A stretch of DNA of 64,000 bases from Longimicrobiaceae bacterium. Its GTDB lineage: Bacteria; Gemmatimonadota; Gemmatimonadetes; Longimicrobiales; Longimicrobiaceae. The stretch's first letter is position 1. Each line of letters begins with the position of its first letter. Below the pieces are notes generated by a model. The model saw only the letters and a list, made by a program, of their open reading frames with translations. It had not been told where the DNA came from and did no database searches. The DNA is taken from positions 167,213 to 231,212 of the forward strand of contig DASVBS010000081.1 of assembly GCA_036375715.1 (NCBI GenBank), given 5' to 3'. The position numbers and the translations under genes were made by a program. Shown one piece after another: positions 8,384 through 17,600 of this stretch.

Positions 8384-10659
8384 GGCAACCCCCGCTTGCG
8401 GCGGTACCCCCATTCTCCCATCACCAGACCGATCATCAGAAAGAAGAGAATGGGCATATCCCACAGGTCGTACCGCTCCATCTCCGTCACACCTTGCCCC
8501 GAATACCGGATTTCCTCGGGAAGGCGCGCGAGCTCATCGATTCCGTAGAACCTGCCGCCGGTCTCCTCCGCGATCCGTCGGAGCAGGGGCGCGCGCATCT
8601 GCGCAGCGAAGTACTCCCCGTCGTCCTCCACGGCCTGGAGCCCTAGCTCCCCCGTGGCCACCACCGAATCGCCCCGCGACGCGTCGACGGCGATCCGGTG
8701 GAGGCCGAGAGCGTGGGGAGTGAAGGCGGCGCGGTACTCCCCGTCGCGCTGCCCCGTCCACGTCATCGTGAACTCCTGTGCCGTTCCGTCCGGCGCCTCC
8801 ACCAGGGCGGTGACGTTGGCATCATTGATCGGGTGGAACTCCCGATCTCTCAGCTCCACACTGAACGTCACCGGTTGACCGACCGCCGCCGGTTCCTGTG
8901 AGGCGCTGAAGGAGATCTGCCCGGGCACCTCGTTCACCAGCCACCGCAACATCTGACCCCAGAAGGTCTCGTGGGTCTGGTCCTCCAGCGGGATGTCTGC
9001 GTGCATCTGCCAGATCCAGCTGTCCTGCACCGGGAAGGCCAGCGACATCCCCTTCCCGTAGCGCTGGTAGGCGAGCACGATCTGCCCCGCCGGAACACCC
9101 GGCCCCGAACCGACCAGCAGGGCGGTGGCACCCGGCTTCAGGCGGGTGACGCGATTGAATGTCGTAAGCGGTGGTAGGGTAGCCCACCGGGACCGCGAAG
9201 AATCGGGGTCTTCCGAGAGCTGGAGCAGCGGGTGCTCGAGCCCGATCCGGGTGGGCTGGACCTTCAGCTCGGTGAAGAACGACTCTCCCGACCGGCCGTC
9301 CAGCTCCACTGGTAGCACGTCCTCGAGCACGGTGCCCGCGTAGCCGCCTTCCGAAAACGACCGGCGACCCCCGAGCATCAGGAGACTGCCGCCCCGCTCG
9401 GAAACGAAGTCGGAGATGAGTTGCAGCTGATCTCGGGTGAAGTAGCCGGCTTCGACACTCCCCAGGATGAGAGCACGGTAGCTGAAGAGCTCCTCGCGCG
9501 TGCGGGGGAAGCCAGCGGCCAGCTCGGAGGCGCTGTCGACCCCGAGGCGGTAGAACTTGTTCTCCGCGCTGCGCTGCAGCAGGACGAGCTGGAGCTGCGG
9601 ATCGTCCTGGATCGCGCGGCGCATGAACTTCACCTCCCAGCGCGGCTCCCCCTCGAAGTAGAGGATCTTGTGCGGCTCCGGGCGAACCTCCAGTAGCGCC
9701 TCCTGGGTGTTGTTCTCGCGGACCAGCTCGCCCTCCTGCACCGGCACGCGGAAGGTGAAGCGCCGCCAACCCGGCTCCGACGCGGTGAAGTGGACCCGCA
9801 CCGCGGCGGGAGTGCCATCCAGAGGCAGATCGACATTCTGCTCGGCGACGATCCTCCCTTCGTCCTCCACCACCAGCGGTACGGTCCGTCCCCCGAAGCC
9901 GTTCTGCGCCACCACCACGTCGACCACGAGCGAGGTCCCCTGCAGCACCGAGCGCGGGGTGGCGGCCCGACGCACTTCGATGTCGCGGCGGAACTCCTCC
10001 TCACCCACGCCCACGGTGTACACCGGGATCGAGGAGGCGCGCAGGTCCAGCAGCGAGGCATTGAGCTCCGCCTCCGCGCGGTCGGCCCCGTCGGAGATCA
10101 CCACCAGCCCCGACAGCGGGACTCCGGCCAGCTCGGCCCTCGCCTGGTTGAGCGCCTGACCGATCCGACTCTGCCCTCCGAGGAAGGTGAGATCTCCCAC
10201 GTCGGAGATGCGTTCCGCCGTGCTCGAGAAGCGGAACAGTCGCAGTCGGAAGCGCTCGCTGAGGGCCTCGATCAGGCGGCTCTGCTCGGGGTTGAGGCCG
10301 CGTTGCACGACGGCCCCGCGCGCCCCCGCGTCGCTGTCGGCGATGCGCATGCTGCGCGAATCGTCGATGAGAATCCCGAGGTAATTCTCCTGGGGAACGG
10401 CGACGGGGATCTGCAGGACCGGACGGAAGAGCAACAGTACGAGCAGAGCCAGGGCCGCCGTGCGCAGCGCGACCAGCACGGCGCGATCGCGCAGCAGGAG
10501 CCCGCGCCGGCCTCGCATGTACGACCAGGCCGCGAAGGCGGCGAGTGCGACCGCCGTCGCCAGTAGCCACCACGGAAGCGGGGTCGCGAAGAGCAGGCGG
10601 CCCTTCTCGAACACCAGTGGTGGGTACTTGAAGAGGAACTCCCAGATGGCGAGCAGCAT
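8380..10659 (-). CDS. Membrane VWA / glutamine-amidotransferase-like protein
   Basis: 759-residue membrane protein. Two transmembrane segments lie near residues 28-48 and 62-85, then a VWA domain with MIDAS motif D99-D-S-R-S103 and later GLVVISDGADRAE. The middle portion looks like CARDB/beta-sandwich modules. Around residues 350-460 is a segment (LILGSVEAGYF, GGSLLMLGGRRSF) typical of the glutamine-amidotransferase-like region in these proteins. A C-terminal hydrophobic segment (LWDMPILFFLMIGLVMGEW) anchors it again. The architecture matches large VWA proteins found with MoxR, DUF58 and DUF4159. Its stop overlaps the caspase-like gene start (ATGA). The bulk of the protein is probably periplasmic. 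Confidence 0.87.
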   Translation of the reverse strand: MLLAIWEFLFKYPPLVFEKGRLLFATPLPWWLLATAVALAAFAAWSYMRGRRGLLLRDRAVLVALRTAALALLVLLLFRPVLQIPVAVPQENYLGILIDDSRSMRIADSDAGARGAVVQRGLNPEQSRLIEALSERFRLRLFRFSSTAERISDVGDLTFLGGQSRIGQALNQARAELAGVPLSGLVVISDGADRAEAELNASLLDLRASSIPVYTVGVGEEEFRRDIEVRRAATPRSVLQGTSLVVDVVVAQNGFGGRTVPLVVEDEGRIVAEQNVDLPLDGTPAAVRVHFTASEPGWRRFTFRVPVQEGELVRENNTQEALLEVRPEPHKILYFEGEPRWEVKFMRRAIQDDPQLQLVLLQRSAENKFYRLGVDSASELAAGFPRTREELFSYRALILGSVEAGYFTRDQLQLISDFVSERGGSLLMLGGRRSFSEGGYAGTVLEDVLPVELDGRSGESFFTELKVQPTRIGLEHPLLQLSEDPDSSRSRWATLPPLTTFNRVTRLKPGATALLVGSGPGVPAGQIVLAYQRYGKGMSLAFPVQDSWIWQMHADIPLEDQTHETFWGQMLRWLVNEVPGQISFSASQEPAAVGQPVTFSVELRDREFHPINDANVTALVEAPDGTAQEFTMTWTGQRDGEYRAAFTPHALGLHRIAVDASRGDSVVATGELGLQAVEDDGEYFAAQMRAPLLRRIAEETGGRFYGIDELARLPEEIRYSGQGVTEMERYDLWDMPILFFLMIGLVMGEWGYRRKRGLP

Positions 10660-10786
10660 GCCGGACCTGGTCGATCGGGTCGAGAATGGACCGCCACCGC
10701 CCGAAGTGGGCAGCGGCGGGAAGCGGAAACCGCAGCGGCGTGTGGGGGGCGGGGGCCTGGCCGCGCCCGAACCAACTGGCCGCGTC

Positions 10787-11617
10787 TCAGTGCGTCATCG
10801 CGTAGATGATCGCGTTGGTCCCCATCTCGAAGGCGTACGTCGAAAACTTCAGGGGATACAACGGGTGCTCGGCGTGCTCCCAGGCATCGCCGATGTCCGT
10901 GTTCCAGTTGATCATCACCATCAGCCGCCCGTGCTCGTCGAAGATGCCACGGGCATAGGGGACGTACCCGTCCTGCTCAAAGGTCGGAGCACCACTGATA
11001 CCGCGGTCGACCGTGGGCACCTGAATGATCTCGTCTACGGTGTACATGGCCGAGAAGATGGGATGATCCATCGGTAGCTCGACGATCGGGTACTCCGGCA
11101 GGACCCGCTTGATCTCCCGCTCGAAGTTCTGCCACTGGTACGTCCCCCAGAAGTCGTCGATCATCAGGAAGCCGCCGGCGAGCAGGTAATTCCGCAGGCC
11201 CTGCACTTCCTCGTCCGTGAGCGACATGAAGCCGACCTCGAGGGCGTAGAGGAAGGGGTAGCGCCGCAGGTCCGGATCGTCGAGACGAACCGCGTTGTCC
11301 TCGGGGTACGCGTCGATATTGGAGAGGCGGGTCAGAACGGTCAGGAACTGAATGTCCGCCTTGGGATAGTCGGTTGCCCAGCTATTGTAGCCGCTGCGCC
11401 AACCGCGCGCGCCCCCAGTGTACCGCGCCCGGGTGAAGTAGAAGCTGTGCGGAGGCAGCTCGGAGGCGGGGCGAGCATCGGCGGAACTCCAACGCTCCCG
11501 CTCCACTCTCTCCTCGCGGGCTGAAGAGCCGAGGTACATCTGAGCCCCGGCAGTCGCAGCCAGGGCGGTGAGAACCGCGACCGACAACAGGGCGCGCTTG
11601 GAGACGAAAGGCCGCAT
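10787..11617 (-). CDS. DUF4159 domain-containing protein (copy 1, operon leader)
   Basis: 276-residue exported DUF4159 protein. The ATG at 11617 is preferred: it follows a strong AGGAGG Shine-Dalgarno and begins a clear signal peptide (MRPFVSKRALLSVAVLTALA). A GTG at 11692 would add 25 unlikely residues. Conserved blocks are DYPKADIQFLTVLTRL, LLAGGFLMIDDFWG, NFEREIKRVLPEYPIVELP and DHPIFSAMYTVDE, parallel to those of the paralogue at 4123-4902. It appears to be the first gene of the MoxR operon. A possible promoter (TTGAAA at 11755-11750, 15-bp spacer, TGTAAA) lies about 110 bp upstream but is weak. The domain function is unknown. Confidence 0.88.
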   Translation of the reverse strand: MRPFVSKRALLSVAVLTALAATAGAQMYLGSSAREERVERERWSSADARPASELPPHSFYFTRARYTGGARGWRSGYNSWATDYPKADIQFLTVLTRLSNIDAYPEDNAVRLDDPDLRRYPFLYALEVGFMSLTDEEVQGLRNYLLAGGFLMIDDFWGTYQWQNFEREIKRVLPEYPIVELPMDHPIFSAMYTVDEIIQVPTVDRGISGAPTFEQDGYVPYARGIFDEHGRLMVMINWNTDIGDAWEHAEHPLYPLKFSTYAFEMGTNAIIYAMTH

Positions 11618-11848
11618 CTTCTGGCCCTCCTGGCTGGTCCGCCGGAGCGAACGAGGGGTGAGGGACGACCGCTGCACACCGATCCTCCTCACCGTATGCG
11701 GGTGGAGAAAACGGGGCTGGAGGGCGGGTTTACAGCGCCATCAGGAAGCTTTCAACGCGGTCGGCTCGACCTGCAAAGGCCGGACCGGAGCTGGAGCCAC
11801 CTCCCGGAAACATACAGTTCCAGCAGTGGGCTCGTTGGTGCTGGAACC

Positions 11849-13246
11849 CTACTCGGTCGTGCTCGCCTCGAGGTGGGAGTCGCTGCCAACCCACACCGTC
11901 TTGACGTTCACGAACTCGCGGATTCCGATGGCCCCGAGCTCGCGCCCGTAGCCGGACTCCTTGACTCCACCGAAAGGAAGCCGTGGATCGGACGCCACCA
12001 TTCCGTTCACGAACACCAACCCCGCTTCGATCCCGGCAATGAAGTAATCGCGCTCCTCCGGATCACGCGTCCAGACCGCGCTACCCAGCCCGAAACGCGT
12101 GGCGTTCGCTATCCTCAGGGCATCTTCCCGATCCTCCACCCGGAAGAGGGCCGCCACCGGACCGAAGACCTCGTCTCGCGCAGCCGGCGACTCCGCGGGT
12201 ACATCCGCGATCACGGTGGGAGGATAGAAGTTACCCGCTCCCTCGGGGATGCTTCCCCCCAGCAGGAGCCGTCCCCCCGCCGCGAGCGTCTCCTCCACCT
12301 GGACATGGACCTCGTCGCGGATCTGCCGCGTAGCCAGCGGCCCCACCTGCGTCTCGGGATCCAGCGGGTCACCCACCCGGAGCGCCGCCATGCGAGCCAC
12401 GAACCGCTCTTCGAAGCGGTCGTAGACGTCTCGATGGACGATGAAGCGCTTCGCCGCGATACACGACTGTCCACTGTTGACCGTGCGCGCGGACACGGCC
12501 GTCTCCACGGCAGCCTCCAGGTCCGCACTCGGCATGACGATGAAGGGATCGCTACCCCCCAGCTCGAGGACTGTCTTCTTGATTCGCTTACCGGCGGTAG
12601 AGGCTACAGCAGCGCCCGCCGGCGTGCTCCCGGTCAGCGTCGCCGCGCGTACGCGAGGGTCGTCCAGGATCGTGCTCACCAGGTCCGACCCGATCAGCAG
12701 CGTCTGGAATTCGTCGCTCTCGAAACCGGCTTCGCGGAGGAGCTCCTCGATGGCGAGCGCGCACTGCGGAACGTTGGAGGCATGCTTGAGGAGACCGACG
12801 TTGCCCGCGACCAGGGCCGGGGCGGCAAAGCGGAATACCTGCCAGAAGGGGAAGTTCCAGGGCATCACGGCGAGGACCGGCCCGAGGGGCTCGTAACGGA
12901 TCCAGCTCTGCCGGGCGTCGGTCTCGACGCGCTCGTCGGCCAGGAAGCGAGCGCCGTTCTCGGCGTAGTAGCGGCAGGCCAGCGCGCACTTGCGCGCTTC
13001 CGCCACAGCCGCACCGATCGGCTTGCCCATTTCCAGCGTCATCAGCCGTCCGAGCTCTTCGGCGCGCTCCTCGAGCAACTCCGCCGCGCGGGCGACACGC
13101 TCCGCCCGCTGCCCGATCGACCGACTCCGCTGGAGCTCGAAGGCGACAGCCGCCCGCCCGATCCGCTCCTTTACCTCAGCTTCGCTCAGTGCTTCGAACT
13201 CAGCGAGAACCTCTCCGGTTGCGGGATTCCTGCTGGCGATTGCCAT
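11849..13246 (-). CDS. NAD(P)-dependent aldehyde dehydrogenase (succinate-semialdehyde type)
   Basis: 465-residue aldehyde dehydrogenase that oxidises an aldehyde to a carboxylate in the cytoplasm. Class signatures are all present: MPWNFPFWQVFRFAAPAL, TGSTPAGAAV, the general-base glutamate in LELGGSDPFIV and the catalytic cysteine in NSGQSCIAAKRF (C262). The short form and EMGKPIGAAVAEARKCA resemble NAD(P)-dependent succinate-semialdehyde dehydrogenases (GabD/YneI type), but the substrate cannot be fixed from sequence. ATG at 13246 opens directly into the conserved N-terminus; an in-frame GTG at 13333 would add 29 residues with no family match. The gene is monocistronic as seen here. Confidence 0.9.
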   Translation of the reverse strand: MAIASRNPATGEVLAEFEALSEAEVKERIGRAAVAFELQRSRSIGQRAERVARAAELLEERAEELGRLMTLEMGKPIGAAVAEARKCALACRYYAENGARFLADERVETDARQSWIRYEPLGPVLAVMPWNFPFWQVFRFAAPALVAGNVGLLKHASNVPQCALAIEELLREAGFESDEFQTLLIGSDLVSTILDDPRVRAATLTGSTPAGAAVASTAGKRIKKTVLELGGSDPFIVMPSADLEAAVETAVSARTVNSGQSCIAAKRFIVHRDVYDRFEERFVARMAALRVGDPLDPETQVGPLATRQIRDEVHVQVEETLAAGGRLLLGGSIPEGAGNFYPPTVIADVPAESPAARDEVFGPVAALFRVEDREDALRIANATRFGLGSAVWTRDPEERDYFIAGIEAGLVFVNGMVASDPRLPFGGVKESGYGRELGAIGIREFVNVKTVWVGSDSHLEASTTE

Positions 13247-13466
13247 GCTGCTGCCTCTCTCGGTGGCCGCGGTGATGGCCCGAGGTCCCGCTTCGAGCCG
13301 GGCGTCCTCCGAGCCCTCGATAAGAACTAACACCGGCAGGCGGCGAGGGGCAAGTCGGGGAGTAGGCTAGCGGCTATCGGCGCACGCGCACCTCCCTCGT
13401 GTTGCTCGGGATGACAATGCTCGGGAGGCCGGGGTCACCCACCGCAGCATGCTGGATATTGCCCGG

Positions 13467-13594
13467 AGGGGCGCCCCTGTGGGCGCCCGCACGAGGAATT
13501 GGCAGTAGCGAGGGGTGGAAATGCGGATTTTGTCGTGCGGTTGGCGGAAGGGGAAACGCAGACTACGTCGTGCGGGCGCCCACAACGGACGCCC
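13467..13594. repeat. GC-rich inverted repeat in the 13247-13704 intergenic region
   Basis: The 458-bp gap between the aldehyde dehydrogenase start and the porin gene end holds no convincing gene. It contains a 12-bp palindrome (AGGGGCGCCCCT, 13467-13478) directly followed by GTGGGCGCCCGCACGA (13479-13494). The exact inverse, TCGTGCGGGCGCCCAC, lies at 13568-13583, then CGCCCCT. The pair can form a 16-bp stem around a loop of about 73 nt. A degenerate version of the same pair occurs at 40228-40302, so it is a dispersed element. It may act as a terminator-like or REP-like structure, or be a non-autonomous repeat. Confidence 0.7.
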
Positions 13595-13704
13595 CTACAG
13601 GCGACTCACCTGCCTGAACAAGAGATGGCAGCCCTACATCGCCCGGCCGCATAGCCGATAGCTGGTAGCCGCTATCTCACAACAGATACCCTCAGCCGCA
13701 CAGC

Positions 13705-14442
13705 TTACATCCCCCGCGAGATGCTGAAGATCGCCCGCCCCCCGCAGAGCTCGCCGCCCCCGAAGCACTCGGCGTCCTCGAGGTCGGTGTCGACGTACTG
13801 CCCCAGCAGCTCGAAGCCGGCGACAGGCACGCCGACGCCGAGCGACCAGGTGGTGTAATCCGGCGTGCCGAAGGTTTCGTTGTCCTCGATGAGCTGACGA
13901 CCGACGGTGCCGTAGAGGTTCAGCAGCGAGAGCGGAATCCCCAGGTCCAGAGCATAGTACCAGGCCTCCCCGGATCCGCCGAAATAGTCCGGCGAGTAAG
14001 AGGCCGACACACCCCCGTCCAGGAGGGAGAAGCTGCGGCTCGCACCCAGGTTGAACTCCAGGAAATCGTACCCCCGCTCATCCGATCCAGGATAGCCGTA
14101 GTAGATCGCCCCCAGATCCAGGTCGAACAGCCCGCCAGGGCTGAAGGCGAAGCCGCCATAAACATCCATCTCCACCTGCGCCCGAGGGTTAGCCGCCTCG
14201 CCGAAGTTGAGGCTCGACGCCCACGTCCCGAGGTACAGGCCACTCGGATGCTCGAGGTCGATCCCTCCCTGGATCGCCGGCTCCTCCAGGGTCTGCGAGA
14301 TCCCCCGGAATGCATAATCGCTGGTCACCGCAACGTTGCCGGACAACCAGCCCGCCCACGCCTCCCCTTCCTCCTGCGCCGACGCTCCGCTCGCGCCCAG
14401 CCACAGGGCGAGTCCGAGACCCATTACCATGCTTCGCTTCAT
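13705..14442 (-). CDS. TorF-family putative porin
   Basis: 245-residue outer-membrane protein. The ATG at 14442 follows GGAGG with good spacing and starts a signal peptide (MKRSMVMGLGLALWLGASGA) cut near ASAQ. The mature start GNVAVTSDYAFRGISQT is the hallmark of the TorF/Gcw_chp family, followed by alternating amphipathic strands with many Tyr, Gly and Leu residues, consistent with a small beta-barrel. Members are annotated as putative porins; the transported solute is unknown. It stands alone behind an AT-rich upstream region with a plausible sigma-70-like promoter and two copies of a 10-bp direct repeat. Confidence 0.85.
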   Translation of the reverse strand: MKRSMVMGLGLALWLGASGASAQEEGEAWAGWLSGNVAVTSDYAFRGISQTLEEPAIQGGIDLEHPSGLYLGTWASSLNFGEAANPRAQVEMDVYGGFAFSPGGLFDLDLGAIYYGYPGSDERGYDFLEFNLGASRSFSLLDGGVSASYSPDYFGGSGEAWYYALDLGIPLSLLNLYGTVGRQLIEDNETFGTPDYTTWSLGVGVPVAGFELLGQYVDTDLEDAECFGGGELCGGRAIFSISRGM

Positions 14443-14520
14443 CTGTCCTCCAATGGCCCTTGGGATATTCACCTGCGAGGAGCAGGCAAACTGTGGATTG
14501 TTTCCTAACAGGCGGCAGCA

Positions 14521-14563
14521 ATCTAATTTTGTAAGGATGGAATGCGCAATAGCCTAATTTTGT
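14521..14563 (-). promoter_or_regulatory. Candidate promoter and direct repeats upstream of the TorF-like porin gene
   Basis: On the minus strand, TTGCGC (14549-14544) and TTAGAT (14526-14521) are separated by exactly 17 bp, fitting a sigma-70-like promoter. The 10-mer CTAATTTTGT (plus strand) occurs at 14523-14532 and 14554-14563, 31 bp apart, about three helical turns. It overlaps the -10 and sits upstream of the -35, so it may be a regulator binding site. The region is AT-rich in an otherwise GC-rich window. This is inferred from motif shape only. Confidence 0.35.
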
Positions 14564-14610
14564 TATGGAGAAGGAAGCCAGTGGTATCGTGGCTTCATAT
14601 CCTGGCAAAC

Positions 14611-14646
14611 GACGAGGGCCCGGGAGATCACTCCCGGGCCCTCGTC
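14611..14646 (-). terminator. Strong hairpin downstream of NAD-GDH gene
   Basis: A perfect 15-bp stem (GACGAGGGCCCGGGA, 14611-14625, with its exact complement at 14632-14646) surrounds a 6-nt loop. It begins 28 bp after the stop of the NAD-GDH gene. No U-run follows on the minus strand, so it is either a poorly U-dependent terminator or an mRNA-stabilising stem. Confidence 0.75.
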
Positions 14647-14673
14647 GCAGAACTGTAGTGGAGGGGATGACGG

Positions 14674-17600
14674 CTAGCGTGCGATCGCCAGGTTGGTGAG
14701 TGCCCGCACGGCCACGGCGTATCCGGCCAGCGGTACCTGCTCGGCTCCGCGCAGCTCGTCGAGCAGCTCCAGGTAGTGCTCCGTCTGGCGGGAGTGGTGG
14801 CTCTCGTAGTCGCGGATGCAGCGCACCATGTCGCCCTCGTGCACCTCGCATTCGAGCACCCGCCGGGTGACCGCGCGATGCGCGCGCCCGACGTCGGCGA
14901 GGAGGGCCTGCGACAGGCGCTTCTCCCAGACCTGGTCGTGCACGGCGCTGCGTACTGCCTGCTGCAGCCAGGGAACGGCCAGGTGCTCGGCCACGAGGTA
15001 ATACGCCCGGGCGGCCTCCACTTCGTCCACGCGGGATTCCCGCGCGATCCGCAGGATGTCCAGCAGCTCGGGCAGGAAGCGCAGGGTGATCAGGCGCGCC
15101 CCCAGCGTCTCGTCGACGCCGAGCCCCTGCAGCTCCGCCATCCGGTCCAGAAAGATCTCCCGGTGCTCACCCGCCACGATGGCGGGAAATTCTTCGCGGA
15201 GGCGGGAGAGGGCGGGTAGGTGCTCTTCCACCACCGTAGCCGTCGATGCATCCGCATCCACGTTGCTAAGCACCCAGCGAGTGGTCCGCTCCAGCACCCT
15301 GGCCATGGCGAAGAGCCAGCGGTAGACCGTCTTCGCCGGAAACGCGTGCTCGAGCTCGAGCAGGTCGTCGCGGATCGCGCGCGCCCCCGCCAGTCGACTG
15401 GCGATATCCCACGCCCACACCACCTGCTCGATCTCCTGCCCTGCGTCACGGGCCACCCGGAAGAGGAAGCTCGCCCCCATCAGGTTGACGAGGTCGCTCA
15501 CCAGGGTGGTGGCGATGATCTCCCGACGAAGGCGGTGCTGACGCAAGCCCTCCATCCCCACCGCCTGCACCGCCGCGCTGGGGAAGTAGTTGACGAGATA
15601 GTCCTCCAGCGCGGTCTCGTCGGGCAGACGGGAGTCGAGCACGCGAGCGCTGGCGTGCAGCTTGGCGTAGGCGAGCAGCACGCACAGGGTGGGGCGCGTC
15701 AGCCCGATACCCTGACCGGCACGATCCGCGATCTCTTCGCGGCCGGGAATTCCCTCTCTGCCGCGCTCCAGCAGGTTCTCGCGCTCGAAGGAGGAGATCA
15801 GCGCCTCGAAGTCCGCGAGGGCCTCGCGGCTTCGCGCCTCGTCGAGAGAGATGGCCAGCGATTGCTCGATGTTGTTGCGCAGCACGAGGCGGGACACCTC
15901 GCTCGTCATCTCGTCGAGCAGGCGGTTCCGCTGCTCCGGCGTCATGTCTCCCGCGGCGACCCGTGCGCCGAGCAGGATCTTGAGGTTGACCTCGTGGTCG
16001 GACATGTCTACGCCGCCGGAGTTGTCCAGCGCGTCGGTGTTGATCCTCCCCCCGCGCAGAGCGTAGCTCACCCTCGCCCGCTGGGTGAAGCCGAGGTTGC
16101 CCCCTTCTCCAACCACCTTGCAGCGCAGGTCCTCGGCGTTCACCCGCACAGCGTCGTTCGCCGAGTCCCCCACTTCCGCGTGGGTCTCGGAGGCGGCCTT
16201 CACGTAGGTCCCGATCCCGCCGTTCCACAGCAGCTCTACGGGCGCGCAGAGCACCGCCCGCACCAGACCCTCGCCATCCAGCCGGTCCACTCCCACCTCC
16301 AGCCCGAGTGCCTCGCGGGCCTCGGGGGTGAGTTCGACCTCCTTGCTCGCCCGCGGAACGATCATCCCGCCGCGGGAGAGGACCGAGCGATCGTAGTCGT
16401 CCCAGCTCGATCGAGGCAGCTTGAACAGGCGCTGCCGCTCACGGTACGAGGCTTCGGGGTCCGGATCTGGATCGATGAAGACGTGGCGGTGGTCAAAGGC
16501 GGCGATCAGGCGGATCTGCCGAGAGAGCAGCATGCCGTTGCCGAACACATCGCCGCTCATGTCGCCGATCCCCGCAACCGTGAAGGGCTCCCGCTGCACG
16601 TCCTTCCCCATCTCGCGGAAGTGGCGGCGCACGCTCTCCCACGCCCCGCGCGCGGTGATCCCTTCCTTCTTGTGGTCGTAACCGTGGCTGCCACCGGAAG
16701 CGAAGGCATCACCCAGCCAGAAGCCGTACTCCGCGGAGATCTCGTTGGCGACATCCGAGAGGTGTGCGGTACCCTTGTCCGCCGCCACCACGAGGTAGGG
16801 ATCGTCCTCGTCGTGGCGCACGACGCGCTCCGGGGGCACGACGGCGCCGTTGACGATGTTGTCGGTGATGTCCAGCAGGCCGCGAATCAGAGTGCGGTAC
16901 TGCTCCGCCGCTTCCTGCAGCGCCGCCTCACGGTCCGCGAAGCTGCGTTTGATGATGAAGCCGCCCTTCGATCCGCTGGGGATGATCACCGCGTTCTTGA
17001 CGATCTGCGTCTGCACCAACCCCATGATCTCGGTGCGGAAATCGTCCGGTCTATCGGACCAGCGGATCCCACCGCGCGAGACGGGTGCTGCGCGCAGGTG
17101 GATGCCCTCCATTCGCGCCGAGAAGACGAAGACCTCGTACAGCAGACGAGACCGGCGCAGCTCCTCGACGTCGGCACAGCGGAACTTGAGGGAGATGTAG
17201 GGTACCCCGCCGCTGGTGAAGGTCGGATCGGCCCCTCCGTGCCGGAAATAGTTCGTGCGGGTCGTCCCCTGAATGAGTTCGATCAGCCGCCGGATGGCCC
17301 TGTCGTCCGCCAGCGTGACCACCTGCTCGAGCGCCCGATAGAGCACCTCTGGGGAGGGGGCCGAGCCTGCGGCAGCGTCGGGGTCGAAACGCGCCTTGAA
17401 GAGGTCGATGAGGAGGCGAGGGAGCTCCGGGTAGCGCGCGAGCGCCCGGGCCACTCCGTGCCGCGTGGGGATGGCGTTGATCTGGAAGGCGTAGTTCGCG
17501 TATGCGCGAATCACATCCACCTCGCGCCAGCGGAGCCCCGCGGGGAGCACAAGCGCATTGAACGGGTCGTCCGCGGCGACGCCGTCGCGCACCGCCAGCA

